From Aureimonas sp. SA4125 (GTDB lineage Bacteria > Pseudomonadota > Alphaproteobacteria > Rhizobiales > Rhizobiaceae), in assembly GCF_019973775.1 (NCBI RefSeq), contig NZ_AP025032.1:2170001-2234000 (forward strand): a stretch of DNA of 64,000 bases, given 5' to 3'. Positions within the stretch are counted from its first letter, which is position 1. Each line of letters starts with the position of its first letter. The notes beneath the pieces are model-generated. The model was not told the DNA's origin. It worked only from the letters and a program-made list of their open reading frames with translations, and searched no databases. This document shows positions 57,580-64,000 of this stretch, piece after piece. Made by a program: the position numbers and the translations under genes.

Positions 57580-57599
57580 CCGCGCGATGGGTCGCGCGG
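57580..57599 (-). terminator. Terminator hairpin downstream of the DEAD-box gene
   Basis: An 8-bp stem (CCGCGCGA / TCGCGCGG) with a TGGG loop. On the minus strand it is followed by TTTC. It lies 14 bp past the helicase stop and just after the tfoX-like gene, so it could serve both. Confidence 0.5.
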
Positions 57600-57613
57600 C
57601 CCTTGGCGCCGAA

Positions 57614-59188
57614 TCAGAATCCCGTCTCGATCAGCATGAAGGCCGGAACCTCCTCCCCGAAACCGATGGGGGAGCGTTCGTCCGAGCGGCCGCCGTCATG
57701 GCGCCCGCTTTGACGGGCGCCGTCGCGTGGCTCGCGACCGCCCCGAGCGCCAGAGGTTTGACGGGGCGCCGGGGCCCGTTCGATCGCAACCGGACGGGGC
57801 TCTGCGGCAGGCGGGACGGCGACGTCGATCGGCGGCACGTCGGCCGTCGGAGCGACAACCTCGGACGGGCTCACCATGACCGGTGCCGCGACGTCGGGAA
57901 CCACATCCGGCACTTCGGCGACCGGCTCCGCTTCGGCGGCGGCGCTGTTGCGCGCCTCGACCGAATTGGCACGGGGACGGCGCGGCGTTCCACTGGCACT
58001 GCGGCGCAGCTTCTTTTCGGGCTTGGGCTCTTCGGCGGACGTTTCGATCGCGGGGAGGTCGGCGACCTGGCCGTCGAGCCACTCGAATTGGGTGTCGAGC
58101 ATCTTCTCGATCGCATCGAGATACTTCTTGTCGGTGCGGGTGACGAGCGTGAAAGCCTTGCCCGAACGTCCGGCGCGGCCGGTGCGGCCGATGCGGTGGA
58201 CGTAGTCCTCGGCATGGATCGGTACGTCGAAATTGAAGACGTGACTGACCGCCGGGATGTCGAGCCCGCGGGCGGCGACGTCCGACGCCACGAGGATCTG
58301 GATCTTGTTCTCGCGGAAATTGTGCAGCATCGTCATGCGCGCCCGCTGCTCCATGTCGCCGTGCAGGGCGCCGGCGGAGAAGCCGTGCTTTTCCAGCGAC
58401 CGGAAGAGAGAGGCGACATCGATCTTGCGGTTGCAGAAGATGATCGCGTTCGTGATGTCGTCCTGGCTGCGCAAGAGCTTCCGCAGCGTTTCGCGCTTGG
58501 CGTAGTCTTCCTTGTGGGTGGCGACGGCCTTCTGCTCGACGGTCAGCGCAGCCGAGGAAGCCTTGGCGACCTCGATTCGGACCGGATTCTGTAGGAACTG
58601 CTCAGTCAGGCGCGTGATCTCAGGCGGCATGGTGGCGGAAAAGAAGAGCGTCTGGCGGGTAAAGGGGATCATCTTGCAGATCCGCTCGATATCCGGGATG
58701 AAGCCCATATCGAGCATCCGGTCGGCCTCGTCGATGACGAGGATCTCGACGCCGGTCATCAGCAGCTTGCCGCGTTCGACATGGTCGAGCAGGCGACCGG
58801 GCGTTGCGATGAGGACATCGGCGCCACGATCGATCAGCTTGTCCTGTTCGCCGAAGGACATGCCACCGATCAGCAGCGCGACGCTGACCTTCTGGTCCTT
58901 GCCGTATTTCGTGAACGTCTCAGCAACCTGCGCGGCGAGTTCGCGTGTCGGCTCGACGATGAGGGTGCGCGGCATGCGGGCACGGGCGCGCCCCTTCTCG
59001 AGCCGGGTGAGCATCGGCAGCACGAAGGAGGCGGTCTTGCCCGTCCCGGTCTGGGCAATGCCGAGCACGTCACGGCCTTCCAGCGCATGCGGGATGGCCT
59101 GCGCCTGGATCGGCGTCGGCTCGGTATAGCCGGCGGCTTCAACGGCTGCGAGAACTTTGGCGCTGAGGCCGAGTTCGGAAAAAAGCAT
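57614..59188 (-). CDS. DEAD-box RNA helicase (RhlE/RhlB-like)
   Basis: A 524-residue ATP-dependent RNA helicase. Motifs: Q motif (FSELGLSAKVLAAVEAAGYTEPTPIQ), AQTGTGKT (45-52), PTREL (80-84), DEAD (153-156), SAT, and HRIGRTGRAGRSG. The C-terminal 150 residues are a low-complexity Ala/Pro/Arg tail for RNA or partner contact. It resembles RhlE. It could work with RNase E or R in RNA decay or ribosome assembly. Confidence 0.94.
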   Translation of the reverse strand: MLFSELGLSAKVLAAVEAAGYTEPTPIQAQAIPHALEGRDVLGIAQTGTGKTASFVLPMLTRLEKGRARARMPRTLIVEPTRELAAQVAETFTKYGKDQKVSVALLIGGMSFGEQDKLIDRGADVLIATPGRLLDHVERGKLLMTGVEILVIDEADRMLDMGFIPDIERICKMIPFTRQTLFFSATMPPEITRLTEQFLQNPVRIEVAKASSAALTVEQKAVATHKEDYAKRETLRKLLRSQDDITNAIIFCNRKIDVASLFRSLEKHGFSAGALHGDMEQRARMTMLHNFRENKIQILVASDVAARGLDIPAVSHVFNFDVPIHAEDYVHRIGRTGRAGRSGKAFTLVTRTDKKYLDAIEKMLDTQFEWLDGQVADLPAIETSAEEPKPEKKLRRSASGTPRRPRANSVEARNSAAAEAEPVAEVPDVVPDVAAPVMVSPSEVVAPTADVPPIDVAVPPAAEPRPVAIERAPAPRQTSGARGGREPRDGARQSGRHDGGRSDERSPIGFGEEVPAFMLIETGF

Positions 59189-59256
59189 AGAGTTAGGTAA
59201 TCTCGTGAGTGACGAAGGGTGAGGCGAAAGCCGCAAGTCGCACGCGTATGGCATCG

Positions 59257-59285
59257 GCGATAGGGCGAAGACTTTTTCAAGTCAA
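59257..59285 (-). promoter_or_regulatory. Candidate promoter of the DEAD-box helicase gene
   Basis: On the minus strand TTGACT (59280-59285) and TATCGC (59257-59262) are separated by 17 bp, about 69 bp before the helicase ATG. The -10 is a partial match. A CCTATATAGG palindrome lies at 59295-59304. Confidence 0.4.
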
Positions 59286-59349
59286 CCTCTGCAACCTATA
59301 TAGGGAGGGATCATCCATTTTCTATGACGGATGGATAACGCCCCCGGAA

Positions 59350-59372
59350 GCCCGGCGAACCAGACGCCGGGC
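59350..59372 (-). terminator. Hairpin downstream of the secreted hypothetical gene
   Basis: An 8-bp stem (GCCCGGCG / CGCCGGGC) with a seven-base loop, 30 bp past the stop of the gene at 59402. No T-run. Confidence 0.4.
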
Positions 59373-59401
59373 GGACCAGATGACGTCAGCCGGAGCCGAC
59401 G

Positions 59402-60100
59402 TCAGTTCGTCGCCGGCCCGAAGGTGTAGGGCTGATCTTTGAAGTAGTGAAGTTCGTAGGTTTCGGCAATCTCGCCGTCGGAAGGCACGATGTCGAAGAA
59501 CAGCGTCAGGCCACTGGGCTCGTCTTCCGACGGCTCGTCGGCACGATAGCCGACAATGGCACCATTGACCGTCGTGATCTCCTTGATCTCGGTGGTCGAC
59601 AAGACGCTCGTCGCTCCCGCGGACTTGTCGATCTGCTGGATGAAGAAGCGGTAGATCTCCTTTTCCGCCGGCCCTGACTGCACCATGGCGGTGCGCCACA
59701 CGCCGTTCTTGTCGCCGTCGGTCCAGGGACCGACGATCTGCACGTCCTCGATGAGCGTCGGCAGCGACTGCACGGCAGTCAGAACCTCGTCGTCTGCCGG
59801 GCTCACCGCTGTGGCGTCGGGAACAGGGGTTACAGAGCTGGCAGCCGCTGGAGCTGTGGCGGGAGCGGCGGCATCCGGCGCGGGCGCCGTTGCTGCCGCA
59901 GGCTTTTCGGCGGCGGCAGGGGCCGCTGGAGCGGGCGTCGCCGGTGCCGGTGCGTCGGGCGCCGTGGCGGCCGGGGGCGTATAAGGCGCTGGCGCCGCAG
60001 GAGCGGCAGCCGGGGTTTCGGCCTGCGACCAGGCGGTGAGCGGCTGCAGGCCAAGCGCTGCGGCCGCGATGCCGGCGAGAAGAGCTGTGCGGGTCGTCAT
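59402..60100 (-). CDS. Secreted hypothetical protein with Ala/Pro-rich linker
   Basis: A 232-residue protein: signal peptide (MTTRTALLAGIAAAALGLQPLTAWSQ split at about residue 26), an Ala/Pro/Thr linker to about residue 90, and a globular C-terminal domain (LPTLIEDVQIVGPWTDGDKNGVWRTAMVQ, then PAEKEIYRFFIQQID). The globular part recurs in rhizobial genomes without assigned function. A periplasmic or cell-surface location is likely. It precedes the parE terminus on the same strand with 46 bp between. Confidence 0.8.
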   Translation of the reverse strand: MTTRTALLAGIAAAALGLQPLTAWSQAETPAAAPAAPAPYTPPAATAPDAPAPATPAPAAPAAAEKPAAATAPAPDAAAPATAPAAASSVTPVPDATAVSPADDEVLTAVQSLPTLIEDVQIVGPWTDGDKNGVWRTAMVQSGPAEKEIYRFFIQQIDKSAGATSVLSTTEIKEITTVNGAIVGYRADEPSEDEPSGLTLFFDIVPSDGEIAETYELHYFKDQPYTFGPATN

Positions 60101-60146
60101 CGTGTCGTTCCCTTGCCTGTTGTCGTAGAGCCTGCGGAAGCCGGCA

Positions 60147-62198
60147 TCACACGTCGAGATCGACAGCGAAGGCCGCCCGATCCTGGATGAAGCGGAAGCG
60201 GGCATCGGGCCGGTTGCCCATCAGCGCGTCGACCGCCCCGGCGGTTCCCGATTCCGGCGTCTCGTCGATGGCCACCTGCAGGAGCGTGCGCTTCCTCGGA
60301 TCCATCGTCGTTTCCTTCAGCTGCGAGGGCAGCATTTCGCCAAGACCCTTGAAGCGGCTGACCTCGACCTTGCCCTTGCCCTTGAACTCCCGCGCCATCA
60401 GCCGTTCGCGGTCCTTGTCGTCGCGGGCATAGGCCACTTTCCCGCCCTGCGCGAGCCGGTACAGCGGCGGAACGGCGAGGAAGAGGTGGCCCTGGCGGAT
60501 GAGGTCGTGCATTTCCTGGTAGAAGAAGGTGATGAGCAGCGAGGCGATATGGGCGCCGTCGACATCGGCGTCGGTCATGATGATCACGCGCTCATAGCGC
60601 AGGTCTTCTTCGCGGTAGCGCGCGCGGGTGCCACAGCCGAGCGCCTGGATGAGATCGGAGATCTGCTGGTTGGCGCTGAGCTTTTCGCGACCGGCGCTGG
60701 CGACATTGAGGATCTTGCCGCGCAGCGGCAGGATCGCCTGGCGGGCGCGGTCCCGCGCCTGCTTGGCCGAGCCGCCAGCGGAATCGCCTTCGACGATGAA
60801 GAGTTCCGCGCCTGCCGCGCCGCTCTGCGAGCAGTCGGCGAGCTTGCCGGGCAGGCGGAGCTTGCGCGTCGCGCTCTTGCGGTTGACTTCCTTTTCCTGG
60901 CGCCGCCGCAGCCGCTCGTCGGCGCGGTCGACAACCCAGTCGATCAGCCTTGCCGCATCCTGCGGCGAGGAGGCGAGCCAGATGTCGAAGCTGTCGCGGA
61001 TCGAGCTCTCGACGATGCGCTGCGCCTCGGCGGTGGCAAGGCGGTCCTTGGTCTGCCCGACGAATTCCGGCTCGCGGATGAAGATCGACAGCATGGCCGA
61101 GGCCGAGATCATCACGTCGTCGGCGATGACGGCGGCGGCCTTCTTGTTGCCGGAGACTTCCGCAAACGCCTTCAGCCCGCGCGTCAGGACCGAACGCAGG
61201 CCGGCTTCGTGCGTGCCGCCTTCAGGCGTCGGGATGGTGTTGCAGTAGGAGCGGACGAAACCGTCGCCGCCCGTCCAGCTGACAGCCCATTCGACCGCGC
61301 CGTGGCCGGAGACCTTCTCGGTCCGGCCGGCAAAGGTCTGGCTGGTGACGCGCTGCTCGTCACCGAGAGAGCCTTCGAGATAGTCCTTGAGGCCGCCGGG
61401 AAAGTGGAATGTCGCGCGCGCCGGCGTCTTGCCGTCGGCGGGCAGGAGCGCGGGATCGCAGGCCCAGCGGATTTCGACGCCGCCGAAGAGATAGGCCTTG
61501 GACCGCGCCATCTGCAGGAGACGCGCCGGGTCGAAGGCGGCGTTCGCGCCGAAGATCTGCGTGTCCGGCAGGAAGCGCACCTTCGTGCCGCGGCGATTGT
61601 GGACCTCGCCGACTTCCTCCAGCGGACCGACGGCATGACCGCGCTCGTAGACCTGGCGGTAGAGCTTGCGGTTGCGCGCGACTTCCACTTCGAGCCGCGA
61701 CGACAATGCGTTGACGACCGAGACGCCGACGCCGTGCAGCCCGCCGGAGGTCTCGTAGACCTTTGAATCGAACTTTCCGCCGGCATGCAGCGTGGTCATG
61801 ATGACCTCCAGCGCCGAGCGGTTGGTGTATTTCGGATGCGGGTCGACCGGGATGCCGCGGCCGTTGTCGGTGACGGCGAGATAGCCGTCGGCCTCCAGCG
61901 AGACCTCGATGAAATTCGCGTGGCCGGCGACGGCCTCGTCCATGGCGTTGTCGATCACCTCGGCGAAGAGGTGGTGCATCGCCTTCTCATCGGTTCCGCC
62001 GATATACATGCCGGGCCGACGGCGCACCGGCTCCAGGCCCTCCAGCACCTCGATGTCGGCCGCGGTGTAGCTCGCCTCCGCCGATCCCGGCGCCGCAGCC
62101 TTCGCCGCCGACAGCGCGTCGACCGCCTTTGGCCGGGCCGGGGACCTGACAGTGCGCACCTTGGCGGCCGCGCCTCCGGAGAAGAGATCATCGCTCAT
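60147..62198 (-). CDS. parE: DNA topoisomerase IV subunit B
   Basis: A 683-residue GHKL ATPase subunit that, with ParC, decatenates daughter chromosomes. The ATP-binding EVIDNAMDEAVAGHA, DNGRGIPVDPHP and GGLHGVGVSVVNAL motifs and the TOPRIM EGDSAGGSAKQARDR, PLRGKILNV and DADVDGAHI are intact. It is shorter than GyrB (no 170-residue insert), so ParE is preferred. The ATG giving MSDDLFSGG is chosen. Confidence 0.96.
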   Translation of the reverse strand: MSDDLFSGGAAAKVRTVRSPARPKAVDALSAAKAAAPGSAEASYTAADIEVLEGLEPVRRRPGMYIGGTDEKAMHHLFAEVIDNAMDEAVAGHANFIEVSLEADGYLAVTDNGRGIPVDPHPKYTNRSALEVIMTTLHAGGKFDSKVYETSGGLHGVGVSVVNALSSRLEVEVARNRKLYRQVYERGHAVGPLEEVGEVHNRRGTKVRFLPDTQIFGANAAFDPARLLQMARSKAYLFGGVEIRWACDPALLPADGKTPARATFHFPGGLKDYLEGSLGDEQRVTSQTFAGRTEKVSGHGAVEWAVSWTGGDGFVRSYCNTIPTPEGGTHEAGLRSVLTRGLKAFAEVSGNKKAAAVIADDVMISASAMLSIFIREPEFVGQTKDRLATAEAQRIVESSIRDSFDIWLASSPQDAARLIDWVVDRADERLRRRQEKEVNRKSATRKLRLPGKLADCSQSGAAGAELFIVEGDSAGGSAKQARDRARQAILPLRGKILNVASAGREKLSANQQISDLIQALGCGTRARYREEDLRYERVIIMTDADVDGAHIASLLITFFYQEMHDLIRQGHLFLAVPPLYRLAQGGKVAYARDDKDRERLMAREFKGKGKVEVSRFKGLGEMLPSQLKETTMDPRKRTLLQVAIDETPESGTAGAVDALMGNRPDARFRFIQDRAAFAVDLDV

Positions 62199-62383
62199 GA
62201 TGCGCTGCAAGCTGCCTTGTTTCCGAGCCCTTGGCGGGATGAGGTATCACGGCAATGGACTATACTTTCACGAAATGTTCTTCAACCCGGCAGCGCTCAA
62301 AAGGCGGCGCAGACAGCAACTACCAACAGTTTTCGACCCCTGCGTGGCTTGCGCGTCGCGCCAGTTTCGGCAAGGAAACCGGC

Positions 62384-63283
62384 ATGGCCGTAATGCTTCT
62401 CTCCCGCGCCGTCCTCGCCTTCGCCGCACTGGCGTTTCTGGCGGACCAAGCGCCTGCCGCGCCGGCGCAGCTTGCACCTTTCAAGGACGCGCTCTTCGCC
62501 TATCCGCCGCTGACCGCCATCAGCGACGACGGCGACCTCATCGACGTCGACTACTCCGAGCTTCGCGACATCAACGGCCGCGACGAGATCCCGGAGCGAC
62601 GGGTGAAGCCCTCCTATGTCGACCTTGCGCCGCTCGCGCGCCAGGAAGAGTCCGTCGTATCGACACCGGCCGGGCCATTGAAGATCGTGACCGTCGGCGA
62701 CACAAAGTCGCCCGGCAGCATCGTCCTCTTCATCCACGGCCGGAACGGCGACCGACGGCTGGGCATGAACGACCGCACCTTCGGCGGCAATTTCAACCGG
62801 CTGAAAAACCTGATGCTTCGCTCCGGCGGCCTCTATCTCACGGCCGATGCGGGCGGCTTCGGGAGCGTGGACCGCACCAGGATCGGAACGCTCCTCGAAA
62901 CGCATCGGCGGGATCACCCGGCGGCCACGATCGTTCTCGCCTGCGCCTCGATGGGCGGCGAGTTCTGCTGGGACCTCGCAGGCGACGCCGGCGTCATCGA
63001 TGCGATCGACGGACTGGTGATGCTCAGCGCCAACACGCCGCCGTCAAAGCTTGCGTCCCTGCGCAAAGCTGCCGGGACCCGCCGCATCCCGCTTCTTCTG
63101 GCGCACGGCACGCGCGACAAGGTGTTTGCCTGGGACAGCGCCAAGGCCGTCTATACCGCGCTGCGCGCGGAAAAATATCCCGTCCGTTTCGTATCGTTCG
63201 AGGCCGGCAACCACGGGACACCCATCCGGATGATCGACTGGCGTGACAGTCTGAACTGGATTTTCAGCCGGACGACCAGATAG
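62384..63283 (+). CDS. Secreted alpha/beta hydrolase-like protein
   Basis: A 299-residue protein with a signal peptide (LLSRAVLAFAALAFLADQAPAAPA) and a hydrolase fold: IVLFIHGRNGDRR, the likely nucleophile Ser in ACASMGGEFCWDL, AHGTRDKVF with its Asp and AGNHGTP with its His. Substrate not identifiable; exported esterase or phospholipase are possible. AAGGAA precedes the ATG. It is divergent from parE. A longer upstream frame is not coding-like. Confidence 0.82.
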   Translation: MAVMLLSRAVLAFAALAFLADQAPAAPAQLAPFKDALFAYPPLTAISDDGDLIDVDYSELRDINGRDEIPERRVKPSYVDLAPLARQEESVVSTPAGPLKIVTVGDTKSPGSIVLFIHGRNGDRRLGMNDRTFGGNFNRLKNLMLRSGGLYLTADAGGFGSVDRTRIGTLLETHRRDHPAATIVLACASMGGEFCWDLAGDAGVIDAIDGLVMLSANTPPSKLASLRKAAGTRRIPLLLAHGTRDKVFAWDSAKAVYTALRAEKYPVRFVSFEAGNHGTPIRMIDWRDSLNWIFSRTTR

Positions 63284-63463
63284 GAAGAACACGTGGCCGG
63301 CGCAACCGTAAGTGGCTTTCGGGCCGACCGGTCTCGCCCTGCGGCACCTGCCGTAGAAATACTTTGCAGGACGAACCTTCCCCTCGTGTCGAGTGAACTG
63401 TTTTCCAGTACATCTCGACGTGCCGACGATTCCGTCGCGCTTTCCCTGGAAAGGAATTCCTGC

Positions 63464-63802
63464 ATGTCGCGTCTTCTGTCGACGACCAGCCTCCTGGTCG
63501 CCGTGGCGGCCCTGTCGCTCTGCGCCGGTGCGGCCCTTGCTCTCGACCGCACGGTCACGGTCACCAACAATTCCAGCACGCCGATGATCGAGTTCTATGC
63601 TTCCAACACCGGCACGAGCGAGTGGGAAGAGGACATTCTGGGCGTCGACGTTCTCGAGGTCGGTCAGGCATTCGACGTGACGATCGACGACGGCAGCGGC
63701 TACTGCAAGTTCGACTTCAAGGCGACCTTCAGCGACGGCGCCTCGGCGGTGAAGCAGGGCGTGAACGTCTGCGAGATCTCGGATTTCAGCTTCACGGATT
63801 GA
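63464..63802 (+). CDS. Small secreted hypothetical protein
   Basis: A 112-residue protein with a signal peptide (TSLLVAVAALSLCAGAALAL) and a mature part of about 85 residues rich in beta-type sequence (LDRTVTVTNNSSTPMIEFYASNTG, then YCKFDFKATFSDGA and VCEISDFSFTD), where the two cysteines may form a disulfide. AAAGGAA precedes the ATG. Similar short periplasmic proteins occur in rhizobia but have no known role. It is followed by a strong terminator. Confidence 0.75.
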   Translation: MSRLLSTTSLLVAVAALSLCAGAALALDRTVTVTNNSSTPMIEFYASNTGTSEWEEDILGVDVLEVGQAFDVTIDDGSGYCKFDFKATFSDGASAVKQGVNVCEISDFSFTD

Positions 63803-63836
63803 ACGCCGGCCGGCAGAGATTTGGCTGAGGCCAGCT

Positions 63837-63870
63837 GCCCGGTGATCGCTCGCGATCACCGGGCTTTTCT
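63837..63870 (+). terminator. Rho-independent terminator
   Basis: A perfect 12-bp stem (GCCCGGTGATCG / CGATCACCGGGC) with a CTCG tetraloop, followed by TTTTCT. It lies 34 bp after the stop of the small secreted gene. Confidence 0.88.
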
Positions 63871-63942
63871 GTGGACCGCTTTAGGTCCTGGTCCACGCGT
63901 GATCTTTTCCGAAAGCCGGACAGCCAGCTTTCGGGACCATGC
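63871..63942. repeat. Rhizobial-type intergenic palindromic repeat
   Basis: Two palindromes in tandem: GTGGACC...GGTCCAC (63871-63896) and an imperfect 46-base palindrome (63897-63942) containing TTTTCCGAAAGC and GCTTTCGG arms, framed by GCGTGATC and GACCATGC. The second strongly resembles the CGTGATCTTTTCCGAAAACCGG-type repeat widely scattered between rhizobial genes (from memory). Confidence 0.65.
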
Positions 63943-63943
63943 T

Positions 63944-64000
63944 TTAGCCAAGCGCCTTGAGCAGTTCCTCGGCCGCGGGTCCCGATGACGCCGGGTTCTG
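63944..64000 (-). CDS. 3' end of an unidentified gene, cut by the window edge
   Basis: On the minus strand the last 57 bases read as the C-terminal end of a protein, QNPASSGPAAEELLKALG, then TAA (63944-63946). The rest lies outside the window. Codon third positions are GC-rich as in real genes here. I cannot identify it. The repeat at 63871-63942 lies between it and the previous gene. Confidence 0.45.
   Translation of the reverse strand, partial: QNPASSGPAAEELLKALG

Overview
The window is chromosomal housekeeping DNA from a high-GC alphaproteobacterium, almost certainly a member of the Hyphomicrobiales (Rhizobiales). The evidence is gene content and order: divK-pleD; rpmG; pyrB-pyrC-plsY-dprA-topA-rnr; ruvX and gatCAB; an NDUFA12-type complex I protein with DUF2155, aat, accC and accB; an RNase E ending in a GWW motif; and a suf operon arranged as described for Agrobacterium (sufS2-B-C-D-S1-X-A). 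Similarity to Aurantimonadaceae-type genomes is only an impression. I see no rRNA, tRNA, CRISPR array, prophage or insertion sequence.

Layout. 1-1.8 kb: divK and pleD, a cell-cycle phosphorelay regulator and a diguanylate cyclase. 2.2-10 kb, minus strand: rpmG, then an MFS transporter, NUDIX hydrolase, DUF983 protein, RNase R and topoisomerase I in a tightly packed run. At 10.2 kb a small plus-strand gene carries an exact in-frame 69-bp tandem duplication. 10.5-14.5 kb, minus: pyrB, pyrC-like, plsY and dprA with ATGA/GTGA overlaps. 14.8-16.1 kb: two small membrane proteins converging on ruvX. 16.2-22.2 kb: metallo-hydrolase, gatC, a GNAT gene, gatA, chorismate mutase, an isolated Uma2-type gene and gatB. 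22.4-28.9 kb: an isoprenylcysteine methyltransferase-like protein, NDUFA12, DUF2155, then aat, accC, accB, a DsbA-family oxidoreductase and an M48 metalloprotease. 29.1-40.6 kb: aminotransferase, rne, N-acetylmuramoyl-L-alanine amidase, PBP1A, prfB (with a programmed frameshift) and an M23 peptidase. 40.8-49.5 kb: small hypothetical, DUF455, bcp, an AsmA-like giant, tyrS, anmK and an alpha/beta hydrolase. 49.5-57.6 kb: the Suf iron-sulfur operon behind an Irr-type iron-control element, then a frameshifted tfoX-like gene. 57.6-63.3 kb: DEAD-box helicase, secreted hypothetical, parE and a secreted hydrolase. The right edge holds a small secreted protein, a strong terminator, a rhizobial-type palindromic repeat and the 3' end of a minus-strand gene.

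Themes: RNA turnover and translation (RNase R, RNase E, DEAD helicase, RF2, GatCAB, TyrRS), DNA topology (TopA, ParE), envelope growth and recycling (PBP1A, amidase, M23, AnmK), lipid synthesis (PlsY, AccBC) and Fe-S assembly under likely iron control. There is no obvious accessory island. The most unusual signals are local: the 69-bp duplication, the pyrC-like gene without its HxH zinc ligands, the tfoX frameshift, the Irr-box-like site, a gene remnant after gatA and an extra coiled-coil ORF inside the suf operon.
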